DNA of 7,577 nt from an uncultured Salinimicrobium sp. (lineage in GTDB: Bacteria > Bacteroidota > Bacteroidia > Flavobacteriales > Flavobacteriaceae): NCBI GenBank assembly GCA_946887025.1, contig CAMPJY010000122.1, forward strand, positions 1-7,577, read 5' to 3'. How positions within the stretch are numbered: the stretch's first letter is position 1; each line of letters starts with the position of its first letter. This document shows, piece by piece, positions 1-5,727 of the stretch. The position numbers were made by a program, and so were the translations under genes. The notes beneath the pieces are model-generated. The model did no database searches and was not told the DNA's origin. It was given only the letters and a program-made list of their open reading frames with translations.

Positions 1-43
1 AACTCCCGGTGCAATCACCTTTTGTTGTCTCTCAAAGCGGATG

Positions 44-73
44 CAAATATACGCCTGGTTTCCATTTGTGCAA
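44..73 (-). promoter_or_regulatory. Bacteroidota-type promoter reading off the left edge
   Basis: On the minus strand, TTG (73-71) is followed by exactly 19 nt and then TATATTTG (51-44). This matches the Bacteroidota sigma-ABfr consensus TTG-N19-TAnnTTTG at every specified base. An AT-rich tract lies directly upstream. Transcription would start near position 39-40 and run out of the window, so the gene served is not visible. This is the best promoter match in the window. Confidence 0.65.
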
Positions 74-248
74 GGGCACAGGGAAAATATTTTATGTTTT
101 TTTTAATTAATATTTGGCAGCCTGATTCAGGCCTCACATAATCAGCAGTTTGAACAAAAAATCGGAGCCGTAAAACGAAGGCCACACAAATCTAACAGCT
201 CCTGGAGAACTAATAGGTTTGTACTCCACTCCTATCAAATGCAGGTCA

Positions 249-302
249 AGTGCACACCTAGTGCACACCAAGTGCACACCTAATGCACGTTTCAGGTGCA
301 CT
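249..302. repeat. 11-bp tandem repeat with GTGCAC cores
   Basis: Three adjacent 11-bp units start at 249, 260 and 271. They read AGTGCACACC followed by T, A and T. A decayed fourth unit (AATGCACGTTT, 282-292) follows, then an inverted half (AGGTGCACT, 294-302). Each full unit contains the palindrome GTGCAC. The period is about one DNA helical turn, so all copies face the same side of the helix, which would suit a protein-binding array. The period is not a multiple of three and one frame hits a stop, so it is not coding. No function is known to me. Confidence 0.75.
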
Positions 303-359
303 AGGTCTGCTTTTTATCTGCAGTAGTCCAGCATCCATATCCAGGAAGGTACAGACCAG

Positions 360-1049
360 TTATGAGGGATTGTTCTTCTTATTGGGAGCATTCCACTTAT
401 TGGTAAGCTCCAGAAATTCAAAGTCAAGGACCGAAGGCTGAGGCTCCAGTTGTTTTGCCTGGAATGCACGTTGCAGGATATCCTCGATCAGATAATCTTC
501 CTCCACCTCCTCCGGCCTGAATTCTTCCTTCAGAGAGATGTCGAAGAAGCTGGCCGTGGTATTATACCAGAAAGCCCGCCATCCGCTTTTCAGGTCCTTA
601 ATAAGATCAAAAGTGGTTATCCCCGTCTGCCGGTGTATCAGCTTCACCAGGATCTGCCCCTCGGTACGGGTGAGTTTTTTAAGTTCGGCAGAAAACTGGT
701 CCTCTATATATTCCTGCACGATTTTGGTATAGCGCCTGCGGTCCCTTCTGGATTTGATCTGGTCCAGCCTGCTGTTGAGTTCCACCAGGCGTTCCGCCGC
801 AAGTTTTGCGTAAGGATAGACTTTCAGGGTTTTCCTTCTCAGAATAAGGTATTTTCTTCTTTCCAGGTCATTGTCGAATTTCAGGGGCCCCAGAACAAGA
901 ACCTCCTCCAGATCTATGAATTCTCTGGCAATAGAGTCCCCTTCAATAATGATATAGTCCTTCTGCAGGCTGTCCTGCTCCGGAAGGGTCTCCTGCCCGA
1001 AGGCTATTGCCGAATAAAAAAATACTAAAATTACAAGTATCCTGTTCAA
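360..1049 (-). CDS. DUF4294 family secreted protein
   Basis: This is a 229-residue protein of the DUF4294 family, which is found in Bacteroidota and has no established function. I chose the TTG at 1049-1047 as start. It gives a clean signal peptide (residues 1-18: N, R, then a hydrophobic run ILVILVFFYSAIAFG) with likely cleavage before Gln19. Longer readings up to 1163 would add 38 residues without secretion features, overlap the start of the next gene and run past the likely promoter. The mature part is charged and probably helical. Its conserved-looking blocks are YLILRRKTLKVYPYAKLAAE (67-86) and TEGQILVKLIHRQTG (129-143), then an aromatic stretch, GWRAFWYNTTASFFD, at 156-170. I see no cysteines or metal motif in the mature part and no membrane segment after the signal, so a periplasmic location is inferred. 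The gene is divergent from the M42 peptidase. Family assignment is from recognition. Confidence 0.8.
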   Translation of the reverse strand: MNRILVILVFFYSAIAFGQETLPEQDSLQKDYIIIEGDSIAREFIDLEEVLVLGPLKFDNDLERRKYLILRRKTLKVYPYAKLAAERLVELNSRLDQIKSRRDRRRYTKIVQEYIEDQFSAELKKLTRTEGQILVKLIHRQTGITTFDLIKDLKSGWRAFWYNTTASFFDISLKEEFRPEEVEEDYLIEDILQRAFQAKQLEPQPSVLDFEFLELTNKWNAPNKKNNPS

Positions 1050-1088
1050 TGTATCGCGTTTTGCAGGTTTCCAGAACCAAAATCGTTC

Positions 1089-1096
1089 CAAAATTA
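1089..1096 (-). promoter_or_regulatory. possible -7 element for the DUF4294 gene
   Basis: On the minus strand the octamer TAATTTTG matches TAnnTTTG fully. A start near 1084 would give a leader of about 35 nt to the TTG at 1049. I see no TTG at the right distance upstream, so only half the promoter is supported. If real, it rules out translation starts upstream of about 1084. Confidence 0.35.
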
Positions 1097-1108
1097 CATA
1101 ACTAGAAA

Positions 1109-1138
1109 TTGCTTCCTCTATTATTCTTATTAAATTCG
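1109..1138 (+). promoter_or_regulatory. possible promoter of the M42 peptidase gene
   Basis: TTG (1109-1111), a 19-nt spacer and TAAATTCG (1131-1138) match the Bacteroidota form TTG-N19-TAnnTTTG, with one mismatch in the -7 box. The transcript would start near 1143, leaving a leader of only about 12 nt. The leader has no Shine-Dalgarno site but contains TAAA just before the ATG, as is usual in flavobacteria. Confidence 0.45.
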
Positions 1139-1154
1139 TGCAAAATTTAAACCA

Positions 1155-2249
1155 ATGAACCAAGGGAAAGTTTTAAACGAAAGATCAATTGAATTCCTGG
1201 AGAAATATCTGAACAACGCCTCCCCTACCGGCTACGAGTGGGAAGGCCAGAAGTTGTGGATGGAGTACCTGAAACCTTATGTGGATGAATTCATTACCGA
1301 CACTTACGGCACCGCTGTAGGCGTCATCAATCCAAAAGCCAAGTATAAAGTCGTTATAGAAGGTCATGCCGATGAGATTTCCTGGTATGTGAACTACATC
1401 ACCGATGAAGGCTTCATCTACGTGATCCGGAACGGGGGCAGCGACCATCAGATCGCCGCTTCAAAACGCGTTAACATCCACACTAAAAACGGGATTGTAA
1501 AGGGAGTGTTCGGCTGGCCCGCCATCCATACCCGCGACAAGGAGAAGGAAAAGGAAAACACTCCCAAAATGGAAAACCTGTGTATAGACGTGGGCTGCAA
1601 CTCCCGGGACGAAGTGGAGGCCCTCGGCGTACATGTGGGTTGTGTGATCACCTATCCTGACGAATTTTTCATCCTTAACAACGACAAGTTTGTGTGTCGT
1701 GCCATCGATAACCGTATCGGGGGCTTCATGATCGCCGAAGTGGCGAGACTGCTTAAGGAGAATAAGAAGAAACTGCCGTTCGGTCTGTATATCACCAATT
1801 CGGTGCAGGAGGAAATAGGCCTGAAAGGGGCCGAAATGATCACCGATCGTCTGAAACCCAACGTGGCCATAGTGACCGATGTCACCCACGACACTACCAC
1901 CCCTATGATCGAGAAGAAGACCAATGGGTACGCCAAAATAGGAAAAGGTCCTGTGATCACATACGCCCCTGCGGTACAGAATAAGCTGAGGAACCTGTTG
2001 ATAGAAACAGCCGAAGGCAAAGGCATCCCCTTCCAAAGGGCAGCCTCCTCCAGCAGGACCGGAACCGACACAGATGCTTTTGCGTACAGCAACGGCGGAG
2101 TGGCTTCTGCCCTTATTTCCCTGCCGCTGCGCTATATGCATACCACCGTGGAGATGGTTCACAGGGATGATGTGGAAAACGTGATCCGCCTGATCTATGA
2201 GAGCGTGCTGAATATTAAAGATGGAGAGACTTTCAGCTATTTTGAATAG
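1155..2249 (+). CDS. M42 family metallo-aminopeptidase
   Basis: This is a 364-residue M42 (TET/FrvX-like) peptidase, a cytosolic enzyme that removes N-terminal residues from peptides. Members normally form large tetrahedral dodecamers with two metal ions per active site. All expected residues are present at canonical spacing: His71 in GHADE with Asp73; bridging Asp185 in DNRIGG; catalytic Glu219 and ligand Glu220 in QEEIG; Asp242 in VTDVTHD; and His329 in LRYMHTTVE. The length is normal for the family and there is no signal peptide, so it acts in the cytoplasm. The ATG at 1155 is preceded by TTTAAACCA and lies about 17 nt after a plausible -7 box. The gene stands alone: it is divergent from DUF4294 and closed by a strong terminator. 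Substrate preference (glutamyl, leucyl or other) cannot be told from sequence alone, and some homologues are annotated as endoglucanases, which is probably wrong. Confidence 0.95.
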   Translation: MNQGKVLNERSIEFLEKYLNNASPTGYEWEGQKLWMEYLKPYVDEFITDTYGTAVGVINPKAKYKVVIEGHADEISWYVNYITDEGFIYVIRNGGSDHQIAASKRVNIHTKNGIVKGVFGWPAIHTRDKEKEKENTPKMENLCIDVGCNSRDEVEALGVHVGCVITYPDEFFILNNDKFVCRAIDNRIGGFMIAEVARLLKENKKKLPFGLYITNSVQEEIGLKGAEMITDRLKPNVAIVTDVTHDTTTPMIEKKTNGYAKIGKGPVITYAPAVQNKLRNLLIETAEGKGIPFQRAASSSRTGTDTDAFAYSNGGVASALISLPLRYMHTTVEMVHRDDVENVIRLIYESVLNIKDGETFSYFE

Positions 2250-2259
2250 TATAAACCAC

Positions 2260-2300
2260 AGACTTAACAGGTTATAAAAACCTGTTAAGTCTTCTTTTTT
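2260..2300 (+). terminator. intrinsic terminator after the M42 gene
   Basis: There is a perfect 14-bp stem. AGACTTAACAGGTT (2260-2273) pairs with AACCTGTTAAGTCT (2279-2292) across a 5-nt loop, ATAAA. A T-rich run (TTCTTTTTT, 2292-2300) follows directly. It begins 11 nt after the peptidase stop codon. No matching A-run lies on the left side, so it works mainly for the plus strand and isolates the peptidase transcript from the topoisomerase. Confidence 0.9.
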
Positions 2301-2333
2301 CCTTCAACTTTCACAAAACTTTAGAACCACATC

Positions 2334-2343
2334 TGAGGGGGTA
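2334..2343 (+). promoter_or_regulatory. G-rich motif TGAGGGGGTA upstream of topoisomerase
   Basis: The 10-mer TGAGGGGGTA lies 26 nt upstream of the topoisomerase start and 5 nt before its possible -7 box. The same 10-mer occurs on the minus strand at 5629-5620 between acs and cbpA. In both copies TTTA lies about 11-15 nt upstream of the motif. I know of no named factor for it. Overlap with the promoter zone suggests a regulator site, which is an inference. Confidence 0.4.
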
Positions 2344-2347
2344 GATA

Positions 2348-2355
2348 TATCTTTA
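2348..2355 (+). promoter_or_regulatory. possible -7 element of the topoisomerase gene
   Basis: TATCTTTA matches five of six fixed bases of TAnnTTTG. The expected start near 2360 leaves a leader of about 9 nt to the ATG at 2369. The -33 box is poor: only a TTTAG lies in the right zone, near 2320-2324. A weak -33 together with the adjacent G-rich motif would fit activator-dependent expression, but this is tentative. Confidence 0.3.
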
Positions 2356-2368
2356 TCAAAAAGCACCC

Positions 2369-3454
2369 ATGGTTCTGACTTCCGAGGAGATCACCTCTCT
2401 TTTAACCCATCCTGACAAAGCTGCCGAAATGGCCAATCTTGAGTATGTCTCAGAGGAGCAGCTATGCGTGGAACGCAGGAAAAAGAACGGAAGCTTCAAA
2501 TATTACAAGAACGGAAAACCCCTCACCAATAAGCAGGTCCTGGAAAGAATCAAAAGCCTGGTGATCCCTCCTGCCTGGGAACAGGTAAAGATATGTCCCA
2601 TTCCCCACGGGCATCTGCAGGTGGTCGGGATGGATGTAAAGCAGCGAAAGCAATACATGTATCACCCCACCTGGACCCAGTTCAGGAACCAGACGAAATT
2701 CTACAAGATGGCGGCCTTCGGAAAAATGCTTCCGAAGATCAGGAAGCAGGTGGACGAGGATCTCGATCTGCGCGGTATGCCACAGCGGAAGGTGATCGCT
2801 CTGGTGATCCGGCTTATGGAAGAAACCCATATTCGGATTGGGAACGACTGTTATGCTAAAAAGAACAAGTCCTATGGACTATCCACCCTGCGAAGCCGAC
2901 ATGTACAGGTAAGCCGGGGGAAAATGAAGTTCAGCTTCATCGGTAAAAAAGGAAAGGAACATTCCATTTCAGTGCGTAACAAAAAACTTATCAAACTGGT
3001 GAACCGCTGCGAGGAGATCCCCGGCTGGGAAGTTTTCAAATACATTGATGAGGACGGGGAGAAAAAAGCCATAGACAGCGGGATGGTGAACAGATATATT
3101 CAGGAAATAACCGGGGAACTGTTCTCTGCCAAGGATTTCAGGACCTGGGGAGGGACCAAGATATTCTTTGAGAAATTAATGGAGATGGAGTACCCGGAAA
3201 CTGAGAAGGAGAAGAAATCCAACATAATTGCCGCTTACGATGCCGCCGCCGAAGCTCTTGGGAACACCCGGAGTGTCTGCAGGAGTTCATATGTACATCC
3301 TAAGGTGGTCGACCTATATGAGACCGGGGAGATCCTCAGCTACTTTGAAAAAGTGGAACGCAAGCGCAGCACCAAACCTCATATTTCACAAACAGAGGAG
3401 GTTTTGCTGGAGGTGTTAAGGGATTTCGAGATCAGGCTGGAGGACCCGAAGTAG
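2369..3454 (+). CDS. DNA topoisomerase IB
   Basis: This is a 361-residue bacterial type IB (poxvirus-like) topoisomerase. It relaxes both positive and negative supercoils by nicking one strand through a 3'-phosphotyrosine link, without ATP. The N-terminal DNA-binding domain spans roughly residues 25-105 and the catalytic domain follows. The full active set is visible: Arg156 in HIRIGND, Lys193 in FIGKKGK, Arg258 in KDFRTWGGT, Asn299 in ALGNTR and nucleophile Tyr308 in SSYVHP. The spacings of 37, 102 and 9 residues equal those I recall for the Deinococcus enzyme (R137, K174, R239, N280, Y289), including Asn in place of the poxvirus His. The start ATG has no Shine-Dalgarno site. The protein is cytosolic and nucleoid-associated. 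The gene is convergent with acs across a hairpin cluster. In bacteria the enzyme is accessory rather than essential; a stress role is only inferred. Confidence 0.95.
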   Translation: MVLTSEEITSLLTHPDKAAEMANLEYVSEEQLCVERRKKNGSFKYYKNGKPLTNKQVLERIKSLVIPPAWEQVKICPIPHGHLQVVGMDVKQRKQYMYHPTWTQFRNQTKFYKMAAFGKMLPKIRKQVDEDLDLRGMPQRKVIALVIRLMEETHIRIGNDCYAKKNKSYGLSTLRSRHVQVSRGKMKFSFIGKKGKEHSISVRNKKLIKLVNRCEEIPGWEVFKYIDEDGEKKAIDSGMVNRYIQEITGELFSAKDFRTWGGTKIFFEKLMEMEYPETEKEKKSNIIAAYDAAAEALGNTRSVCRSSYVHPKVVDLYETGEILSYFEKVERKRSTKPHISQTEEVLLEVLRDFEIRLEDPK

Positions 3455-3458
3455 AACA

Positions 3459-3570
3459 CGGGAATCTGGTGATTCCCGCCCGGTTGCGCTCCGATCGGGA
3501 GATCGGGCGCAGTTTCGCTGGTCGAAATCTCCAGATTTCGACCTGTCGGGTGGCAATCTCCAGATTGCCG
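3459..3570. repeat. hairpin repeat cluster 1 (REP/BIME-like)
   Basis: Four palindromes fill the gap between the convergent topoisomerase and acs genes. First, CGGGAAT (3459-3465) pairs with ATTCCCG (3472-3478), loop CTGGTG. Second, TGCGC plus CCGATC (3485-3496, bulged T3490) pairs with GATCGG plus GCGCA (3501-3511), loop GGGA. Third, GGTCGAAAT (3520-3528) pairs with ATTTCGACC (3535-3543), loop CTCCAG. Fourth, GGCAAT (3552-3557) pairs with ATTGCC (3564-3569), loop CTCCAG. The first hairpin, read on the minus strand, aligns with the fourth, so units face each other head to head. A GTGG (3550-3553) overlaps the foot of the fourth hairpin, like the tetranucleotide that marks REP elements. No T-run follows, so these are not ordinary terminators, though they may shield both 3' ends. 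Confidence 0.8.
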
Positions 3571-3590
3571 TAATCATTTCCCCGCCCTGC

Positions 3591-5492
3591 CTAAATAGCG
3601 TTCTCCTTGATCTCCTGCACTATTTCCGGATTCAGTAAGGTAGTTATATCCCCAAGATTGGAAGCATCCCCTGAAGCGATCTTTCTCAAAATCCTTCTCA
3701 TGATCTTTCCGCTCCTGGTTTTCGGGAGTCCACTCACAAACTGTATCTTCTCCGGTTTGGCAATAGGGCCAATACTTTTGGAAACCAGGTTCTTTATTTC
3801 TTTGACAAGTTCCTCCGAAGGCTCAAATCCATCATACAGGATAACGTAGGCATAAAGTGAATTCCCTTTGATATCATGTGGATATCCCACCACGGCGCTT
3901 TCCACCACCCCTTCGTGTTCGTCAATGGCATTTTCAATGGTAGCGGTTCCCAGGTTGTGTCCTGAAACGATCACTATATCATCAACCCTTCCTGTAATGC
4001 GGTAGTTTCCGGTGGCGTCGCGATAGGCTCCATCTCCCGTGAAATACATATTGGGATAAGTGGAGAAATATACATCCTTATAACGCTGGTGGTCCCCATA
4101 AATGGTCCTTGCTATGGAAGGCCAGGGGAATTTCATCGCCAGATTTCCTTCAGAAGGCTGCAGATCGGTGATCTCCTTTCCATTCTCGTCCATCAGGGCT
4201 GGCTGAACTCCCGGTAAGGGCAGCGTAGCAAAAGTCGGTCGGGTCGGGGTGATTCCTGCCAGAGGGGAAATCATGATAGCGCCGTTCTCGGTCTGCCACC
4301 AGGTATCCACTATCGGACAGTTTCCTTTTCCAATATTGTCGTTATACCAGTGCCAGGCCTCTTCATTGATAGGCTCCCCAACGGATCCCAGTACTTTCAG
4401 GGAAGAAAGATCATGTCTTTCCACGCAGTCCAGGGGTTCCTTGGCAAGGGATCTGATGGCAGTTGGTGCCGTATAAAAATGAGTGACTTTAAGCTTGTCA
4501 CAGATTTCCCAGAATCTGCCACAGTCAGGATAACTGGGGATCCCTTCGAACATGACCGTGGTGGCCCCTGCAGCCAGGGGACCATAGATGATATAGGAGT
4601 GGCCGGTGATCCATCCGATATCGGCGGTACACCAGTAGATATCATCCTTCTCCATCTGGAACACATTTTCGAAGGTATAGGTGGTACTCACCAGGTAACC
4701 TGCGGTGGTATGGACCATCCCTTTGGGTTTTCCGGTGGAGCCGGAGGTATAAAGTATAAAGAGCATATCTTCTGCATCCATGACTTCGGCAGGACAATCC
4801 TTACCGACCTTCTGAAGCTCCTCAAACCAGAACTTGTCCCTTCCTTTCTTCATCTCGGTGGGTTCCACGCTCCTCCTGTAGACCAGAACATTTTCGATGC
4901 TGGGAGTATCCTCCAGCGCCTCATCGCAGATGGCTTTAAGGTTTATACGTTTGGAACCTCGGTAAACTTCATTGGCAGTGATCAGCATTTTACACTCCGA
5001 ATCATTGATCCGGCTTGCAATAGCTTTACTGGAGAAGCCTGCAAATACTATGGAATGCACCGCCCCTATCCTGGCGCAGGCCAGCATGGCGATGGCCAGC
5101 TCGGGGATCATGGGCATATATATACAGACCTTGTCCCCTTTTTTGATGCCGTTGTTCTTTAGGACATTGGCAAAACGCGAGACTTTTACGAAAAGTTGCC
5201 TATAGCTGATATAACGGGATTCTTCATCCGGATCGTTGGGTTCCCAGATAATGGCGGTCTTATTTCCGAGTTTCTCCAGATGCCGATCCAGACAATTCTC
5301 GGTGATATTGAGTTTGCCTCCCTGAAACCATTTGACTTCAGGTTTGGAAAAATCCCATTCCAGGGTCTTGTCCCATTTCTTTTGCCAGGTAAAAGTGTCG
5401 GCTATTTCGTCCCAAAAAGCTTCCGGATTTTCAACACTTTTCTGGTAAGCTTTTTTATATTCTGCGAAGGTTCTGATCTTTAAATTTTTCAT
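3591..5492 (-). CDS. acs: acetyl-CoA synthetase (AMP-forming)
   Basis: This 633-residue cytosolic enzyme makes acetyl-CoA from acetate, ATP and CoA via an acetyl-AMP intermediate. Domains are an acetyl-CoA synthetase N-terminal cap (about 10-65), a large adenylate-forming domain (about 75-505) and a mobile C-terminal domain (about 506-605). Motifs include the phosphate loop YTSGSTGKPKG (248-258); DTWWQTE (396-402), whose Trp399 limits the acyl pocket to acetate or propionate; YFTGDGAYRD (483-492); and hinge GRVDD (501-505). The catalytic Lys596 in PKTRSGKIMRR is the residue that Gcn5-type acetyltransferases modify in other bacteria. Trp399 argues for acetate over longer acids. One oddity is Asn513 in SGHN, where enterobacterial Acs has Arg; I believe this is typical of flavobacterial Acs. 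The ATG at 5492 follows an A/T leader without Shine-Dalgarno. No phosphotransacetylase or isocitrate lyase gene is in view. The gene is divergent from cbpA and has its own upstream region. Confidence 0.97.
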   Translation of the reverse strand: MKNLKIRTFAEYKKAYQKSVENPEAFWDEIADTFTWQKKWDKTLEWDFSKPEVKWFQGGKLNITENCLDRHLEKLGNKTAIIWEPNDPDEESRYISYRQLFVKVSRFANVLKNNGIKKGDKVCIYMPMIPELAIAMLACARIGAVHSIVFAGFSSKAIASRINDSECKMLITANEVYRGSKRINLKAICDEALEDTPSIENVLVYRRSVEPTEMKKGRDKFWFEELQKVGKDCPAEVMDAEDMLFILYTSGSTGKPKGMVHTTAGYLVSTTYTFENVFQMEKDDIYWCTADIGWITGHSYIIYGPLAAGATTVMFEGIPSYPDCGRFWEICDKLKVTHFYTAPTAIRSLAKEPLDCVERHDLSSLKVLGSVGEPINEEAWHWYNDNIGKGNCPIVDTWWQTENGAIMISPLAGITPTRPTFATLPLPGVQPALMDENGKEITDLQPSEGNLAMKFPWPSIARTIYGDHQRYKDVYFSTYPNMYFTGDGAYRDATGNYRITGRVDDIVIVSGHNLGTATIENAIDEHEGVVESAVVGYPHDIKGNSLYAYVILYDGFEPSEELVKEIKNLVSKSIGPIAKPEKIQFVSGLPKTRSGKIMRRILRKIASGDASNLGDITTLLNPEIVQEIKENAI

Positions 5493-5496
5493 AATC

Positions 5497-5527
5497 TAAA
5501 AATAGGAAAAGAAGCCATATTTCCAAA
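5497..5527 (-). promoter_or_regulatory. possible acs promoter giving an almost leaderless mRNA
   Basis: On the minus strand, TTTG (5527-5524), a 19-nt spacer and TATTTTTA (5504-5497) fit TTTG-N19-TAnnTTTG with one mismatch. The start would fall at about 5491-5493, that is, at or next to the ATG, so the mRNA would have essentially no leader. The region is AT-rich, so a chance match is possible. A longer transcript from farther upstream, near 5560-5640, is the alternative. Confidence 0.35.
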
Positions 5528-5612
5528 ACCTCTCTGGCAAATGATTTTGAAGCGGTTAGCGTCAGGCCTGGCATCAGGAATTATGCTATTTAATCGCGGA
5601 AGCTTTCAATAA

Positions 5613-5642
5613 TTAAGGTTACCCCCTCATACAAAACCTTAA
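5613..5642. promoter_or_regulatory. inverted repeat enclosing the G-rich motif, acs-cbpA interval
   Basis: TTAAGGTT (5613-5620) and AACCTTAA (5635-5642) are perfect 8-bp inverted arms around 14 nt. The left arm and loop together contain TACCCCCTCA (5620-5629), the complement of the 10-mer found upstream of the topoisomerase gene. The element lies 121 bp from the acs start and 86 bp from the cbpA start, between two divergent genes, so it could serve either or both. There is no T-run. It could be a protein-binding site or a leader RNA structure; the sequence does not decide. Confidence 0.45.
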
Positions 5643-5681
5643 AACTCTCTAAATTCCTGAAAACCTTTATAACTGATTCCT

Positions 5682-5689
5682 TACCTTTA
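5682..5689 (+). promoter_or_regulatory. possible -7 element of the cbpA-cbpM operon
   Basis: TACCTTTA matches five of six fixed bases of TAnnTTTG and resembles the topoisomerase box TATCTTTA. A start near 5694 leaves a leader of about 34 nt, with TAAA at 5720-5723 before the ATG. I see no good -33 TTG at the right spacing, so this is a weak or activator-dependent candidate. Confidence 0.3.
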
Positions 5690-5727
5690 GATGTGCTAAC
5701 AGCGTTCATTAAAATCAATTAAAGTCC

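Larger units (their letters stand above)
1..359. other. gene-free left flank with promoter and repeat
   Basis: I see no credible coding region here. From left to right it holds a leader-like stretch with a small hairpin (GGTG, loop CAAT, CACC at 8-19), a leftward promoter at 44-73, and a very AT-rich tract at about 82-117 just upstream of that promoter. Next comes a short GCCTG/CAGGC hairpin at 120-132 without a T-run, so it is not a terminator. The GTGCAC tandem repeat lies at 249-302. I found no clear intrinsic terminator for the DUF4294 gene that ends at 360; the only candidate is a weak 6-bp pairing of GGTCTG (304-309) with CAGACC (352-357). Confidence 0.6.

Noticed and set aside
120..132. 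GCCTG/CAGGC hairpin as a terminator for the DUF4294 transcript
   Set aside because: The stem is only 5 bp, there is no T-run on either side in the right direction, and it lies more than 220 bp from the stop codon.
450..1028. Plus-strand open frame of 192 codons opposite the DUF4294 gene
   Set aside because: It is antisense to a gene with a signal peptide and recognisable family blocks. Its translation shows no domain and odd composition.
1461..2162. Minus-strand open frame of 233 codons opposite the M42 gene
   Set aside because: It is a shadow frame; the M42 metal and catalytic residues are all on the plus strand.
4350..5162. Plus-strand open frame of 270 codons opposite acs
   Set aside because: It is a shadow of the acs coding strand. 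Acs has every family motif in frame, while this frame has none.
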